DNA of 64,000 bases from Isochrysis galbana (Eukaryota; Haptophyta; Isochrysidales; Isochrysidaceae): positions 4,392,341 to 4,456,340 of the forward strand of contig CM030933.1 in NCBI GenBank assembly GCA_018136815.1, given 5' to 3'. Positions 23,823-35,971 of this stretch are shown here, piece after piece. The translations under genes and the position numbers were made by a program. The stretch's first letter is position 1, and each line of letters starts with the position of its first letter. A model generated the notes under the pieces. It had not been told where the DNA came from and ran no database searches. It saw only the letters and a list, made by a program, of their open reading frames with translations.

Positions 23823-23959
23823 GTTGTTTTAATAAGTAAGCAGAACAGAACTGACAGCCAGCCTCTCGAGCTAATAATAGCTCTACAAGACTCAAGACTC
23901 TAGGAGTAGAGCCCCTGGAGTAGAAGTACGGAGTACAAAGTAAAGTAGAGTTCTGGGGG

Positions 23960-24261
23960 AAGCGCTGCTCGACGATGAGGTGGCCGCCAGCCACAGAAAG
24001 GGGAGAGGAAGCGTCCAGAGAGAGAGACTGAGAGAGAGAGAGAGAGGGAGGGAGAGGGGGAGGGAGGGGGAGGGAGGGAGAGAAGGAGAAAGGGGGACGG
24101 AGGGAAGGGAGAAAGAGAGAGGAAGGGAGTTCGCGCTGAGGGAGTGGACGCGAGAGAAGCGCAGCCGGAGCACCTGGGAGTTACGGATATGTGCGCGCCA
24201 TAGAGATGAGAAACAATCAACTGCATGGAGAGGCGAGGCGACCGAGCGAAGCAGGGAGGCA
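23960..24261. repeat. GA/GGGA-rich tract upstream of the ERO1 fusion gene
   Basis: GAGAGA and GGGAGGG repeats at about 24020-24130 lead to the ATG at 24262. Similar purine/pyrimidine tracts precede several other genes in this window. Confidence 0.55.
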
Positions 24262-27200
24262 ATGGCGCCCTTTCTCGTCGCGGCGCTCGGCGTGCTGCTG
24301 CTGGCCGGCGTGGCAGCGCAGAGGTTCGAGCGCGCCGTGCTCTCCGGACCACTCGTTGATGCGCAGTGCAACGTTGAGCTCGTCGAGGAGGCCAATGCAG
24401 CGCAGGTGAGAGAGCAGGGAGAGGGAGAGGGGGGAAAGGAGAACGATGAGAACGATGGGAGCGATGAGAGCTAGGGAGAGGGAGAGGGACAAGGACAGAG
24501 AGAGGGCGAGGGGGCGTGGGAGGGGGAGCGGAAGGAGGAGAGAGAGGAGCGCCAGAAGCAGGGGTGCAACAGGCCCGAGCCAGCGCCAAAATTCCTCCTG
24601 CATCTCCTGCATTAAGCTCGGCTGCTGCTTGGCGCCACTTACATTGCTCCTACCCTCTCTTCCAATTTCTTTCCATACCTCCTTCATTCACTCTTTCATC
24701 ATCGCGCTCTCTGACCGTGCCTTGCCCTCGTCCATGCTCTCGCGCGCAGCTGCACGCGCTCCTATCTGAGCTTGCGGAGACTACCTTCTTCCGCCTCGTT
24801 CATGTCAACATGGACAACAAATGTGTCTACTTTGGGCGCACCCAATTGTCAGATGCACCGAGTAGTCCACCCAGCGCAGGATCAGACTTTGCTGCGGCAA
24901 CGGGGCAAGCGCAGGAGGAGGAGGAGCACACGTGTGAGAACACGATGGAGGACACGGCTGTGCCCTTGTGTGCGCTTGGTGCAGATGAAGAAGACAACCC
25001 ATTCGCATCAGCTAGTGCTCATGTCGGCGGTGCCTTCGGAGGCAATGCCATTGGAGGCAACAGAATAGAGCCGAGCGGTAGCACTCGTGCAAATCGCGTC
25101 GACTCGACCATCACACCGGCTGAAATGCAAGCCGAAATGAGCTTCACTGAAAAAGAGAACGATTGCAGCAACGAGGAGCTTCCGACGTTTTGGCTCGACA
25201 TGTGAGTGAATGACACACCTATTCGCATGTGGCTACTCTCGTGCTCGTGGTGTCGCGTTGCTGCTCACCTGTGCGGCAAATGACCGTCGCAGGTGCGCGC
25301 ACATCGACACCAACACGTCCAACGTGGTCAATCTGCAGCTCAATCCAGGTGATCGATGCCGGTTCTGGCAGGACCACCTTGAGGCAAAATCCTTGTAAGA
25401 CAGCTCAAATGCATCATTCATCCATGGGTTTCAGTTGGTTAACTTGTTCTCACGACCGTCACACCTGCGCTATTTTTCAGAACGTTACACTGGCTACAAT
25501 GGGTCACACATCTGGTCAGCCATCTACAAGGAGAACTGCCTCATGCGCACCGGCGGAGACTCGACAAACATTTGCTACGAGGAGCGAGTTCTCTTCCGGA
25601 TGCTCTCTGGAATGCACTCCGCCACCAATGTCCACATTGCACGGTGGTGCGCAGCTATGAACCCCCCCCCCCCCCCCGCATCTTCTATTTTGGAATTTAT
25701 GGCTTATCAACGGCCCGCTGTAAACTTATGTTTATTAGGTACCATGCCCCCTCCAAGAGCAAGGGGCGCGAGACATGGGAGCCCAACCTTGCTTACTTTG
25801 CGCGTCAATTCGATGGCCACCCAGAAAGGGTCAAGAATCTACACTTTGCCTTCGTCGTCTTACTGCGCGCGCTCTCGCGTGCATCGCCGCATCTCGAGGC
25901 ATACCCTTACTCCACAGGCGTCTCGGCAGCTGAAGATGTGAAGACGGCAGCCTTGGTGAGTGGGCATGCCCTGTTCCCACTCCCTTCCATCGGGAAGGCG
26001 CCCAAAGTATTGGCCATGACTCATTCCCATTCGTCTGCAAGAGTCAGACGGCTGAGCTAATTTCTCCATGGTGGCACAGGTGCGTCGCTTGTTAGACTCC
26101 TCGATTCTTCGATCTTGTGAGCCGGTTTTCACTGCGTTCGACGAGGGGTTGCTATTCCGCGAGCAGCAGGTGAGTGAGCTGCCACGGCACCCGCGGAAGT
26201 CAGATGCGCGTTGACCTTTCCGTTGATGCTGTGCCAGCATCTTCGCCAGGTCGTCGAAGGCGAGGCAGTTAGCCCTGTCGAGCGTGCCAATTCCACCACA
26301 TATTTGTCCATCTACTCTGAACAGGGCGTATAGTCCCACCCCGCACATCTAGCGGACATCCTGGCGGCTTCCCGCATCCACACGTCTCTATTTTGCCTCC
26401 CCCTTTGCAGGCCTCGTGGTGGTCCCTCAAGAAGCAATTCAAGTCCGTCTTCCAAAATGTGTCGACGGTCATTGATTGCGTTGCGTGCCAAAAATGCCGG
26501 CTGCATGCCAAAGTGACGATGCTCGGATTTGGTGCGGCCCTGAAGATGTTGCTTCTACCACAAGAGCTCATCCAGGTGAGCTGGGAGTTTTGGAGCCCGC
26601 CCGCACCGCGGGGCGACAGGTGTTGTCCACGATGGAGATCAGTTGGCCAAGTCCGGAATTGGCCTTTCCAGGCCCCTGGTTCCCGAACCCTTCTTGCCTT
26701 GGTTCCCATCCCCCCCCCCCCCCCCCCCCCATTCCCAGGCTTCAATTTCGCGCGATGAGCTTGTCGCTTTCGTTAATACTCTGAGCAAGTTTTCATCGGC
26801 GATCCGCTACGTCAAGGAACTCACCCAGGTAGCACACCCTTCCATCATCTCGTTAGTGCTTACGTGCCATCGAGGAAAATATTTATAATGCTCCTTGTTG
26901 CGCTCCTCGCCTACGACGTGTTGCATGTTTATCTCCCGTCCGCACGTGCGAGCGGGAAGCCCTCCAACGGCTCACTACTCTGACTGTTCGGCAACCCCGC
27001 TTGCAGCTTCAATACGACAGCTATTTCGAACGGCGCGCCCATGATCCTGCACCAATGCTCGGAGGTACCTTTAGTGGCGGCACGAACAGCGCTCCAGCCG
27101 CCCACTCGGTTCCTTCGAGCCCAGTCCAGCCTCCTCGCAGTGCCATGCCCCTCCTCGAGTCGTCGCCTAGCACAGTCCAAGACATCGCCTCCGGAGTATC

Positions 27201-29346
27201 CTCCGACGGTCCCACGGGCGTCGCGGCAGGCGCGGACATCGGCACTTCAGCCCAGGTGGTGGAGTTGATGGACATGGCCTTCGGCGCAGTGGCATCTGCG
27301 GCACGCTCGGGTGCGCTTGAGGCTGGCGCCGAGGCGCAGGCAGTGTCACGCATCCTCATGCATGACACTAGCATCCTTCTTGTCGCAAAGCATTTCGCCA
27401 GCTCCAATCGGTTTGCGCAGTATCTGCGTGCAGCCCTACAGACGCCTGCGACGCCCTTAGCCATGCTTGGCGCCAGTGCAGTTGGCAAGGGCAGAGCCTC
27501 CACGCGAGGTGTGCAAGCATCCATGGCGGTAGGTCTACCGGACGCGCTTGTGGTAGGCACAGGCGTGGCAGGACTAACCGCGGCGCTACGGCTGCTCGAT
27601 GCTGGGGCAAACGTGGTTCTGATGGACAAAGAGCGGCGTACGGGCGGCAACTCTGCAAAGGCGTCGTCCGGCATCAACGCGTGCTGCCCTCAGCACTCTC
27701 GTACGGACGCGAACGCAGCCGACAGCATCGAGGCGTTTGCCAACGATACGGCTCGATCGGCGAAGCGAGAGCCCGATGGGCTCATTGGACTGCTCGCGTC
27801 TTCATCGGCGGATGCGATCAAGTGGTTGCAAGAGCGGACTGGCATCGACCTTTCGCGCCTCGCGCAGCTAGGGGGTCATTCCTTCGCACGAACGCACCGC
27901 CCCGCAAACGGAATGGTGGGGTCTGAGTTGACCGTGGCTCTCTCTCGTGCTGTCAAGAAGTTCGAAGCCACCGGCCAGCTGCGGCTCATGCTCGGCTGTC
28001 GGGTGACAAAGCTAGAGGTTGACGATGACGGCCGAGTCACTGGCGTATCATACGTTGACCAAGCGTCAGGGCAATCGGGCATTATTAAAGCGCATGATAC
28101 CGTTCTTGCGACGGGAGGGTTCGCCAACGACCGGTCGAACACGTCTCTCCTTGCCAAGCACCGGCCGGATCTCGTGCACTTCCCCACCACCAACGGCCCA
28201 TGGGCGACCGGGGATGGCATGAAGATGGCCATGGCGATCGGCGCTGGCTCCATCGACATGGACAAGGTACAGATTCATCCGACAGGCTTCCTAGACCCTC
28301 GAGAGCTCTCTGCTCCCGCGAAGACGCTCTGCGGCGAGATGATGCGAGGCGTGGGTGGTGTGCTGCTCACCCCCGACGGGAGGCGTTTCGTCAACGAGCT
28401 GCTACCTCGAGACCAAGTCGTGGCGGCGGAACTGGAATCGGGCGCAAGCGAGTTTGTTCTCTTGCTCAATGATGACATGGCGAAGGAGGCGGGGAAGCAC
28501 ACCGATCATTACGTTCATAAGGGTCTCTTAGTCAAATTGGAGGGTGCCAGCGACCTCGCTAAGTGGATGCTCGCGAATACTGATGGAACTGACGGCCAAG
28601 CGCCTGACCAGGTGGCGGCACGCGCCGCGGGAGTCGACGCTAGGGGTGCGGCGCTTTTGCTGAGCACGATTGAGGCGACGCTGGCTGAGTACAATGCGGC
28701 CGCGGAACGAGGTGTCGACGGCTTCGGCAAGACCACCTTTCGTCACGCTCCCATCCTGCCGGCTGGCGGGCCGCTCTACGCGGGACGCATTGTGCCGGTT
28801 CTACATTACACTATGGGTGGTATCCGCATGGACGCTGATGGGTCAGTGCTGCGGGACGACGGCTCGGTCATTCCCGGGCTTCATGCTGCGGGAGAGGTCA
28901 CGGGCGGTGTTCACGGCAACAATCGGCTGGGGGGTAATTCTTTGCTGGACTGCACCGTCTTTGGCTCCATCGTGGGCAACAAATTGGCGGCAAAATTGCC
29001 ACAACGGCGCGCTGCTGCCGCCGCTGCAGCTCTCCCGGCGCACGGTTTGCCGCATCAACTTGAGGCTTCCGCCAACAACGGTCGGGTGGTTGAGGCGTCA
29101 GATGGGATAGACTCGTCAATGCGGATTGTTAGTCGCTCTGAACTGGCGGCCCATGCGGGGGATCCCTGGGTGGCTCTGTATGGGAGGGTATACGACTTCA
29201 CCCAGTTCATCGCTGATGACGAGCACAACCCTGGTCCAAAGCCGATTTATGATGTTGGTGGCGTGGACGGGACTGCCGCTTTCAAGGTTGTACACAACGA
29301 GGGCATGCTAGACGACATCCCCATCATCGGTGTCCTTGAGGACTGA
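24262..29346 (+). CDS. ERO1 - fumarate reductase - cytochrome b5 fusion protein
   Basis: Nine exons: 24262-24405, 24750-25201, 25293-25348, 25481-25643, 25739-25955, 26080-26169, 26411-26575, 26739-26828 and 27007-29346. The eight introns are 91-344 bases, all GT-AG and in phase; the product is 1,238 residues. Residues 1-20 are an ER signal peptide. Residues about 30-465 are ERO1: FFRLVHVN, CAHIDTNTSNVVNLQLNPE, RYTGYNGSHIWSAIYKENC, the FAD-site NLHFAFVVLLRAL, and C397-V-A-C-Q-K-C403 next to the flavin. A linker (about 470-635) follows. Residues about 637-1140 are soluble fumarate reductase (FRDS/Osm1 type): G-T-G-V-A-G-L at 643, QIHPTGF, RRFVNELLPRD with the catalytic Arg, HYTMGGI and GNNRLGGNSLLDC. 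Residues 1164-1238 are a cytochrome b5-like domain with candidate ligands H1199 and H1222; the usual HPGG reads H-N-P-G. The canonical ERO1 CX4C shuttle pair is not evident; C110 and C122 are candidates. Alternative: two genes, if the last intron is retained. Confidence 0.8.
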
Positions 29347-31441
29347 CCCTATCGGAGACCGAGATCTTGGGGAAGCCGGAAGGCATTTTGATCTTAAAGG
29401 CCAAATTTTCGCCCGCGATGAAAGGTAAGGTGTGTTGACCCGGAAAAGCGCACTCGCGGTCCTATCCAACCGGCGCTCGCGTCGCATGGACTGCTGCCCG
29501 CGCTCCGTGTGGTGTCCTTGATTTTCATGAGCGGAAATGCCGCATCCATGGTCCTGCGGTAATTTAGGGAGCTCAACGGCTGGAAGCATCGTTGAGTAGC
29601 CGATGCTATCTTGCCGAAATGAGCGAGCGATCATTATGGTAGTCATACGTCATACGTATCTTATCGACCACTTTCTTGTGCTAGTGCACTCACATTGGAG
29701 TGTAGTCAGTGCGCTTGTGCGATGTTGTCCACAGAACGCGATTGGGCGTCACGGGATACAAGATACTACAAGACCACGTCTGAGACGTAGTCGGCCGTGC
29801 AGCTTAATTCTAGCTTCCTACTCCTACAGTCTGCTGCTGCTGCTGCACGCTCGCGGCCCCTACAGCTACCGACTACATCGGATTTCATTAATTATCACGG
29901 CCAGCGCACGTCGTCGAGCGCCACGCTGAGCGGCTGGTAGCGGCGCATCTGCTCATCGTTTCCGGGCACAGGCTCGGGCGGCCCACGCGCGCAGCACGTC
30001 GCGCCACGCACAACGCGTTCGGTCGAGCAGCCGCCGCAGTCAACCAGGCGAAGTTCCGCGCAACAAGCACGCAGTGGCTAGTCGGCGGCGCGCCAGCGTA
30101 TATATACGCCCTGAGCGTAGCGTACCTGGGCCGGACCCTTGAAACCGTTTGAAACCGAACACAAAGGAACGAACGAGGGGGGGGCAAGAGAAGAAAAGGG
30201 GGAGCGAAGGGAGCATGAAGGGCGATGTATTTAGGGAGGTAATGGATGCCGTGCCCGTCGTAGGTATAAGCCCAGAATCTTCAGATGTTATTTTGTGTAT
30301 CATATGCCACGCCTAAACGTGTGCGATACAAGTACGCAAGAGTACAAGATGAACAATAGCCGAACTCTTCAGATGGGTTCGGATTTTTACATGTGTTAAG
30401 CTTTTCACATGATGTTAATGATCGCGTTCTGGAGAGTGCTGTAGTGGTTAAGTCGTGCAGCGTTCAGCGTCAGCGTTCGTGCCGCAGTGTGGTTTAGTGG
30501 GGGGGAGGAAGGGGTGGCAAAAACAAAACTCAGTGTGCGTGCGCACAGGACGGGAAGCCCGCCGCTCAGCGCGGGGCATGTGTCGTCACTCGGCACCGCG
30601 CCGACCCCACACACCACAAATAGTGTTCATGTACGTAGTGTTTAGCCAATATGTGTTCACATGGTGTTGTGGTTTAGGTTTAGTCACTAGTCACGCTAGA
30701 GAAGTTCAGTTTTAGTCAGCAAAACTCACAACTTCGCACTTCGCGACTACTATTTATCTTGCGTACTTGTTACCCCGCACAAGACGCAGCATTAACGCGC
30801 CACGTACGTAGGTATGATAGATGAGAAGCAACGTATCAGCCGAGACCACGCGCACACGGCAGCGGGAGTTCCTTATACAAGCGCACAACCATAGATGACA
30901 TGATGGCAGCACAATTAATCAACGAATGAGAGATGAGGAAAAAGCATGCGCACACGTGCGCACCATACAACATAGCATTAGGGTACACACGCGCACATGC
31001 ATGCATTCGCCGAGGCTTCTGCGATGCACGCACGGCAGAGAGTGATTAAAACGACAGTATCGACGGACGGTTTCTCATTGCGAAAGGAGAGGGCAAGGTC
31101 CGAGCTGGGCCTCTTTGATGGGGATCCGGAAGCCTTGGGGTCGGATGAGATTCGTAGATGGTGACCGACGGTAGGCTCTGCCATCTAGCACTCCTAGCCC
31201 GGAGCCACGCATAGGTGCGTCCGAATCGACATCGATGCTGTGCTGAGGTGTATCAACCATTGTCCGGCGCGCCGAGGCCTCCGCGCCTTCAGCACTCACC
31301 TCCAAGAATGTCTGAGGTGGCACCACTACCCCTGGCGCAGCCACTAAGGCCTGCTCGCCATGTGCGTGGCCGCTCAAGGTCGGAGAGTGTCGACTCATCT
31401 ACTGGAGGACGTCACCCTCGCATGCACAGCCCCCATCATTC
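29347..31441. other. Intergenic, no gene recognised
   Basis: Two kilobases between convergent genes. It holds the CCAGAATCTTCAGATGTT motif near 30268-30290 and a related ACTCTTCAGATGGG at 30365. Open frames are short and without motifs. Both flanking genes end here, so it should hold their 3' regions. Confidence 0.5.
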
Positions 31442-34400
31442 TCATATCCCGTGGACTGGGTGATCGACGCTCTCGCCAAAGGCATCGCGGCTCACATCAC
31501 GGTGCGTTCTGACCACAATCCGCTGGCCGGGCGGCTTCGTAGCGCCGTCGTTAACAGACGGCGCTGAATTTTGACTCCGATTCTCCTCTGCCGAGGGTGG
31601 ATCGACAGCTGCCCGAGGGGAGGGCCCAGCACGCGCATTCCGCCTTCGCGAGCTCAAGCCAGTGCCATAATCATTCAGCCGGCGATCGAGGTACTCGCCG
31701 TACTCCTTCATGCCCTCCAGGCGCTGGGCGGGACGGAAGGCAAAAAGGTCGAGGGAATCCGTCGCCTGCGGCATCGCCTCCTCGAAATAGGCGTCAGCGT
31801 CGGACATGCTGCGACGGCCCTCCGGCTCATCATAGCTGACGCCCTCGAGGAGACCGGCGGCGGTCGGATACTGGCCGTTGCCAAAGCCGGTTGCGACGAG
31901 CGTCACCACAATTTCATCGCCGAGGAGCGCCGAAGAGGAGGCTCCGAAGATCACCTGCGGGGACGGTCATCACACAACTCAGCCTCAAGACAGCCTCGGG
32001 CGACGGCCACGAACAGCACACGTCCCAAAGAAGGTCAATTAGCTGGAGTGGAGGATTCGAATCGTTGGAGGTAAAGGCACACCTGTGCATCATCCTCGGT
32101 CATCTCGCCCAGGATGCGGCCGATGGTCTGCACCTCCTTCAAGGACATGTCAGGACCTCCTTGTACAGCGTATATGAGGCCGCGCACTTGCTCCCGTCGC
32201 ACGTCGATCAATGGCTACCGACAGTAAGGAAACAAGTTGAGGAGGGAAGCGGTCAGGACGCGATCAACCGCCGCGCTTGCCAGGCTGACAGGGAAGGCGG
32301 GTAGCGGGCCCTCCCGCGGGCGTTGCCTCCGAAACACATAAGAGTGAGCGCGACAGGGTAGTTTTCTTTAATTTTCGCTTGAGACTATCGCCCGCAGCTC
32401 AAGAGCATTGTGCTCACCGATGAAATCGCAGCTCTAGCGGCCTCAGCGGCACGATCGGGTCCTGAAGCTCGGCCAATGGCAACGAGGCCAAGGCCAGCGT
32501 CCTGCACAATCGCGCGGAGGTCCGCGAAATCAACATTGATCAACTGCGATGAGGAGAGAATGGATGCAATGCCTAGGATGGCTTGACGGAGGACCTGCGT
32601 TTGCATTGCGCACGGGGCGGAAATCAAACGTGGAACGGGAAAAGCAGCACACATTTTGCCACAGGAACACAAAATCCGCTTCCATGCCGTGAGATCACTA
32701 CAACCTTGCATGCCATGCATCAGGCCGCATCTGCCCCCGAGTGATGAGGAGGATAAGTAGGTCAACAATGTTCTGCTCACCTCGTCCGCAGCGTAGAGGG
32801 TGTCAGCAACTGAGGTTCCGGCCGGAAGGATCTGGGCCAGTCTGTCATTATCGACGTGAATGAGCATGTCCACTAGGGGAAGGAGGTCGTCCATCGCTGC
32901 CTGCGGGGCATTGAACATGCGAGCAAGAGCTGTGAGACATGACGGAAACGATATGGTGGTCATTAGGTTGCACTTGAGATTGGTGCGTCAGCAGCTGAGT
33001 CGGAGGGACTGCGAGCCGGCGCCTATGGCTGGGCGGACCTGTGCAGCAGCTGCACGTATTGCGCCCTCGAAGGCGAAAGGGGTGGTGACCACGGCAACTG
33101 TAAGGGAGCCCATTTCACGAGCCACCTGGTAGGTAGGATGGCGGGAAATGGAATGGTGGACGGCTGCCAGACTCATCGGGGCAACATAGGCACCGCAGGT
33201 GCTGCACCACCGGCGACGTGCTCGTGAAACCCACCTTGGCCACGAGTGGCGCAGCACCAGAGCCGGTACCCCCCCCAAGCCCGGCTGCAATAAAGATGAG
33301 ATTGGGCGGCGGCGCATCGACGCCTCCACCAAGTGCCGCCATTGCTTCCCTAACCTTTGCCGCCGACGCATCTGCGGCTTCTGCGCCTTTCTGAGGTTTG
33401 CCACCGGCGCCCCTGCCCTGAAGAAGCTCCTGGCCGAGGAGGATCCGGTTGCTGATAGCTGATGAAACGAGGGCTTGCTCGTCAGTGTTGAGGGCCAGGA
33501 GCGAGACGCGGCGAGATGACTGCCCGACCATCAAAGGAGGGGGGGGCCACGTGTGAGGACATGCTAGGAAACGCGTGATGCAGCGCATGCTGACTTTTGC
33601 TCTGCAACTTTGAAAGGTAACACAGGAGGAGCCAAACCCGCAAGTGAGGAGCGTCCACTTGTGTGCTTGTGCGGACAAGCCCTGAGGGAGGGCGCCTAGC
33701 GGGCTGGCGCACGATGCCTGAGAAGAAGCGAGCGCCGGCGCACAAGCAGCAGGCGTGTATACGTGCATTGCCCAGCCCAGTCAAATGTGCGCACCGATCC
33801 GGCGTTGGCGTTCGTTCCAGCCTCCTTCCCATCCGAGGACCCTCCAATAAGCCATGAGGGCAATCTGGCGAGGGCGTTACAACCCGCGCCGCCAACGCCG
33901 ACTACCGCGACCGAGCACGGGTTGGCATTGCCGCGAGAAAACGGGTTGGACGCCGCCGCCTCTGCTTCCATTGCGGCCTACGAGGTTGGGCACAGTGTGA
34001 TTGTGTGGCGCAGGGCTAGATGCGACGCCGCAGCCTCCAGAGGAACACGCGGCGTGCGCCACATTGAAAAAGCAATGAAGGCGTGCTCCGCAAGCCCAGA
34101 CGCTCCCGCTCTGCGTGGCTCACCTCGTCATAAAGAGGACCCGAGATGGAATGTACCGCAGCAGCAGCATCGCCCGTCAGCGTCCGCGGCTCGACAACTG
34201 GCTGCGAAGGTGCTGCAGGCGCCGTTGGCGCTTCCGCTGTCTTGTCATCGCGCACCTTCCGCTCGGGGATTCTCGGCACCACGCCAGTGCTCTTGACTTG
34301 TTGAACCGAGTAGATATCCGGAGCAGTGTCCCCGCTGGTCCTCGGGGCGGCCTCTGCCTCAGATGTGTCAGCAGCAGGGACATCGGCTGAGCCGTTGGCG

Positions 34401-35182
34401 AGGCCGCGTGAAAGCCCTTCAGCAATGCTGTCAGCTAATCTCTTCGCGATGCCATTGGCCACGCCATTCTTGACACCATTGGCCTTGCTTTTGGCCACGC
34501 CGTTGGCTTTGGTCGTAGCCTCGCCATTGGATGCGCCATTGAAGATGTGCTGGATGGAGTACGTGACTGACAGAGGCTCCTCTGATTCAGGTGCAGGGAG
34601 CGTTGAGGGCTTCGAGGTTGTGGATGCGCCGTTCAGCTTCTTTGCAGGAGGCTTCGAAGGGACGGCGGCCGCCGTGTCGGCCGCCGCGGGAATAGATGGC
34701 GAGGGCGCCGGCTCGGCAGCCTCCTGCTGCTGTAGTGCCGCGCGCTCCTGTGCCGGCTTGAGGAGCGGCTCGGTGCGCTCCATCTCCCTGCGCACGCGCT
34801 TGGCCGCTTTTCCGGCCCATTGAACACTCGCAAGGGCGAAGGCAGCGGTGGCCGGCACCGCGCGCAGGATGGGCGGCACCACCTCGAGCATTGCGTCGCT
34901 CATCTTGCGCATGCGGTCCATCAGCACCACAACCTCCTCATCGTCGTTGTCGTCTTCTGGCTCAGCGAGCATGGTGGGCGTGCGGAGGCGGGGGGAGCTG
35001 GACGAGGGGAGCCAGTCAGCATCTATTGCCTCGCCGTCGCCACCTGGCGTGGCGCCAGTGGAGAGCAAAGAGCGAGGAGAAGGAGAAGAGACAGGAGAGA
35101 AGGCGAGAGAGCACACGTGGAGCGCGGTGACTAAGGGACAGAGGCTGGCGGCGAGCAGCAGCGCGGCGAAGGAAAGGTGCAT
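31442..35182 (-). CDS. ftsZ: Plastid division protein FtsZ with long N-terminal extension
   Basis: Tubulin-like GTPase that forms the plastid division ring. Eight-exon model: 35182-34124, 33959-33795, 33519-33235, 33125-33039, 32900-32781, 32594-32418, 32214-32083 and 31954-31442; all in phase, 845 residues. Residues 1-21 (MHLSFAALLLAASLCPLVTA) are a signal peptide, followed by Ser/Pro/Arg-rich transit-like sequence, as expected for a complex plastid. The FtsZ domain starts near 370 with VAVVGVGGAGCNALARL, then LLALNTDEQAL, the GTP-binding G-G-G-T-G-S-G at 490-496, VVTTPFAFEG, HVDNDRLAQI, LINVDFADLRAIV, and IFGASSS...LGDEIVVTLVATGF near 677-705. A 140-residue tail of unknown role follows. The 353-residue N-terminal part is far longer than a targeting peptide; it has acidic DDNDDEE, an ANG-rich repeat, and three short Y/H-S-[IV] motifs. 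It could be a separate gene read through by my model, but the frame and splice sites join cleanly. Confidence 0.82.
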
Positions 35183-35347
35183 GGGCGGCGGGCCGTGGCG
35201 GCGGACAGCAAGCGAGCTGGTGAGGCCGAGAGAAGGGGGGGGAAGAGGGAGGGAGGGAGGGATGAGCGGGCCCGCGCTCGGGGCTCGTCCACCACACAAC
35301 CCCTCTTCAGCCACCCTCCCGAGAAGGGGAGAGAGGGGGGGGGGGGG

Positions 35348-35412
<65 letters not shown>

Positions 35413-35913
35413 GAAGAGAGAGAGGGAGGGAGGGAGGGAGGGAGGGAGGGAGAGAGAAACAGCGAAAGGCAACTACTGAGCGAAGGAAGGCAGAAAGCCA
35501 AATCCTAGATGAGAAGAAAGAGGGGTAGAGTATACATGATGTGTGGAAGAGACGAAGCAGATATGTGAGAGAGGAGAGAGAGAGGGGCGCAGAGGCAAGA
35601 GACGCCAGCCAGATAGATATTTGACATTTGAAGAGAGGAGGAAGGAAGAGAGTGAGGCCTCGGCGTCGGTGGTCGCCATCTCGAGAATTTGATCTATCCT
35701 CCGCCATCTTTATTGCTATCATCGCAGTGCTATCATAGACGTGGGGACGGGCCAAGCAGTCGTCTCACTCTCTCTCTCCGCGCACACCTGAGTCTTGGAC
35801 GCTTTTTCTCGACGCCCCTCGGCGTCTTTCTCACATATCTACGCGAGGGAACTACGTCCGCGGCTCCTTTTTGAAAGGGATTGGAGTCCTCCGCGGGGGG
35901 GCAGCAGGCCAGC

Positions 35914-35971
<58 letters not shown>

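Noticed and set aside
26643-26888. ERO1 ending in the retained last intron (stop after VAHPSIISLVLTCHRGKYL)
   Set aside because: The donor and acceptor at 26829 and 27006 are canonical, the phase matches, and the intron length fits the other seven. The readthrough tail has no family similarity. Kept as the main alternative to the fusion.
35177-35755. Extension of the FtsZ first exon upstream of 35182 through the GA array (Ser/Leu repeats)
   Set aside because: The upstream frame is a translation of (CT)n and low complexity; the ATG at 35182 gives a clean signal peptide.
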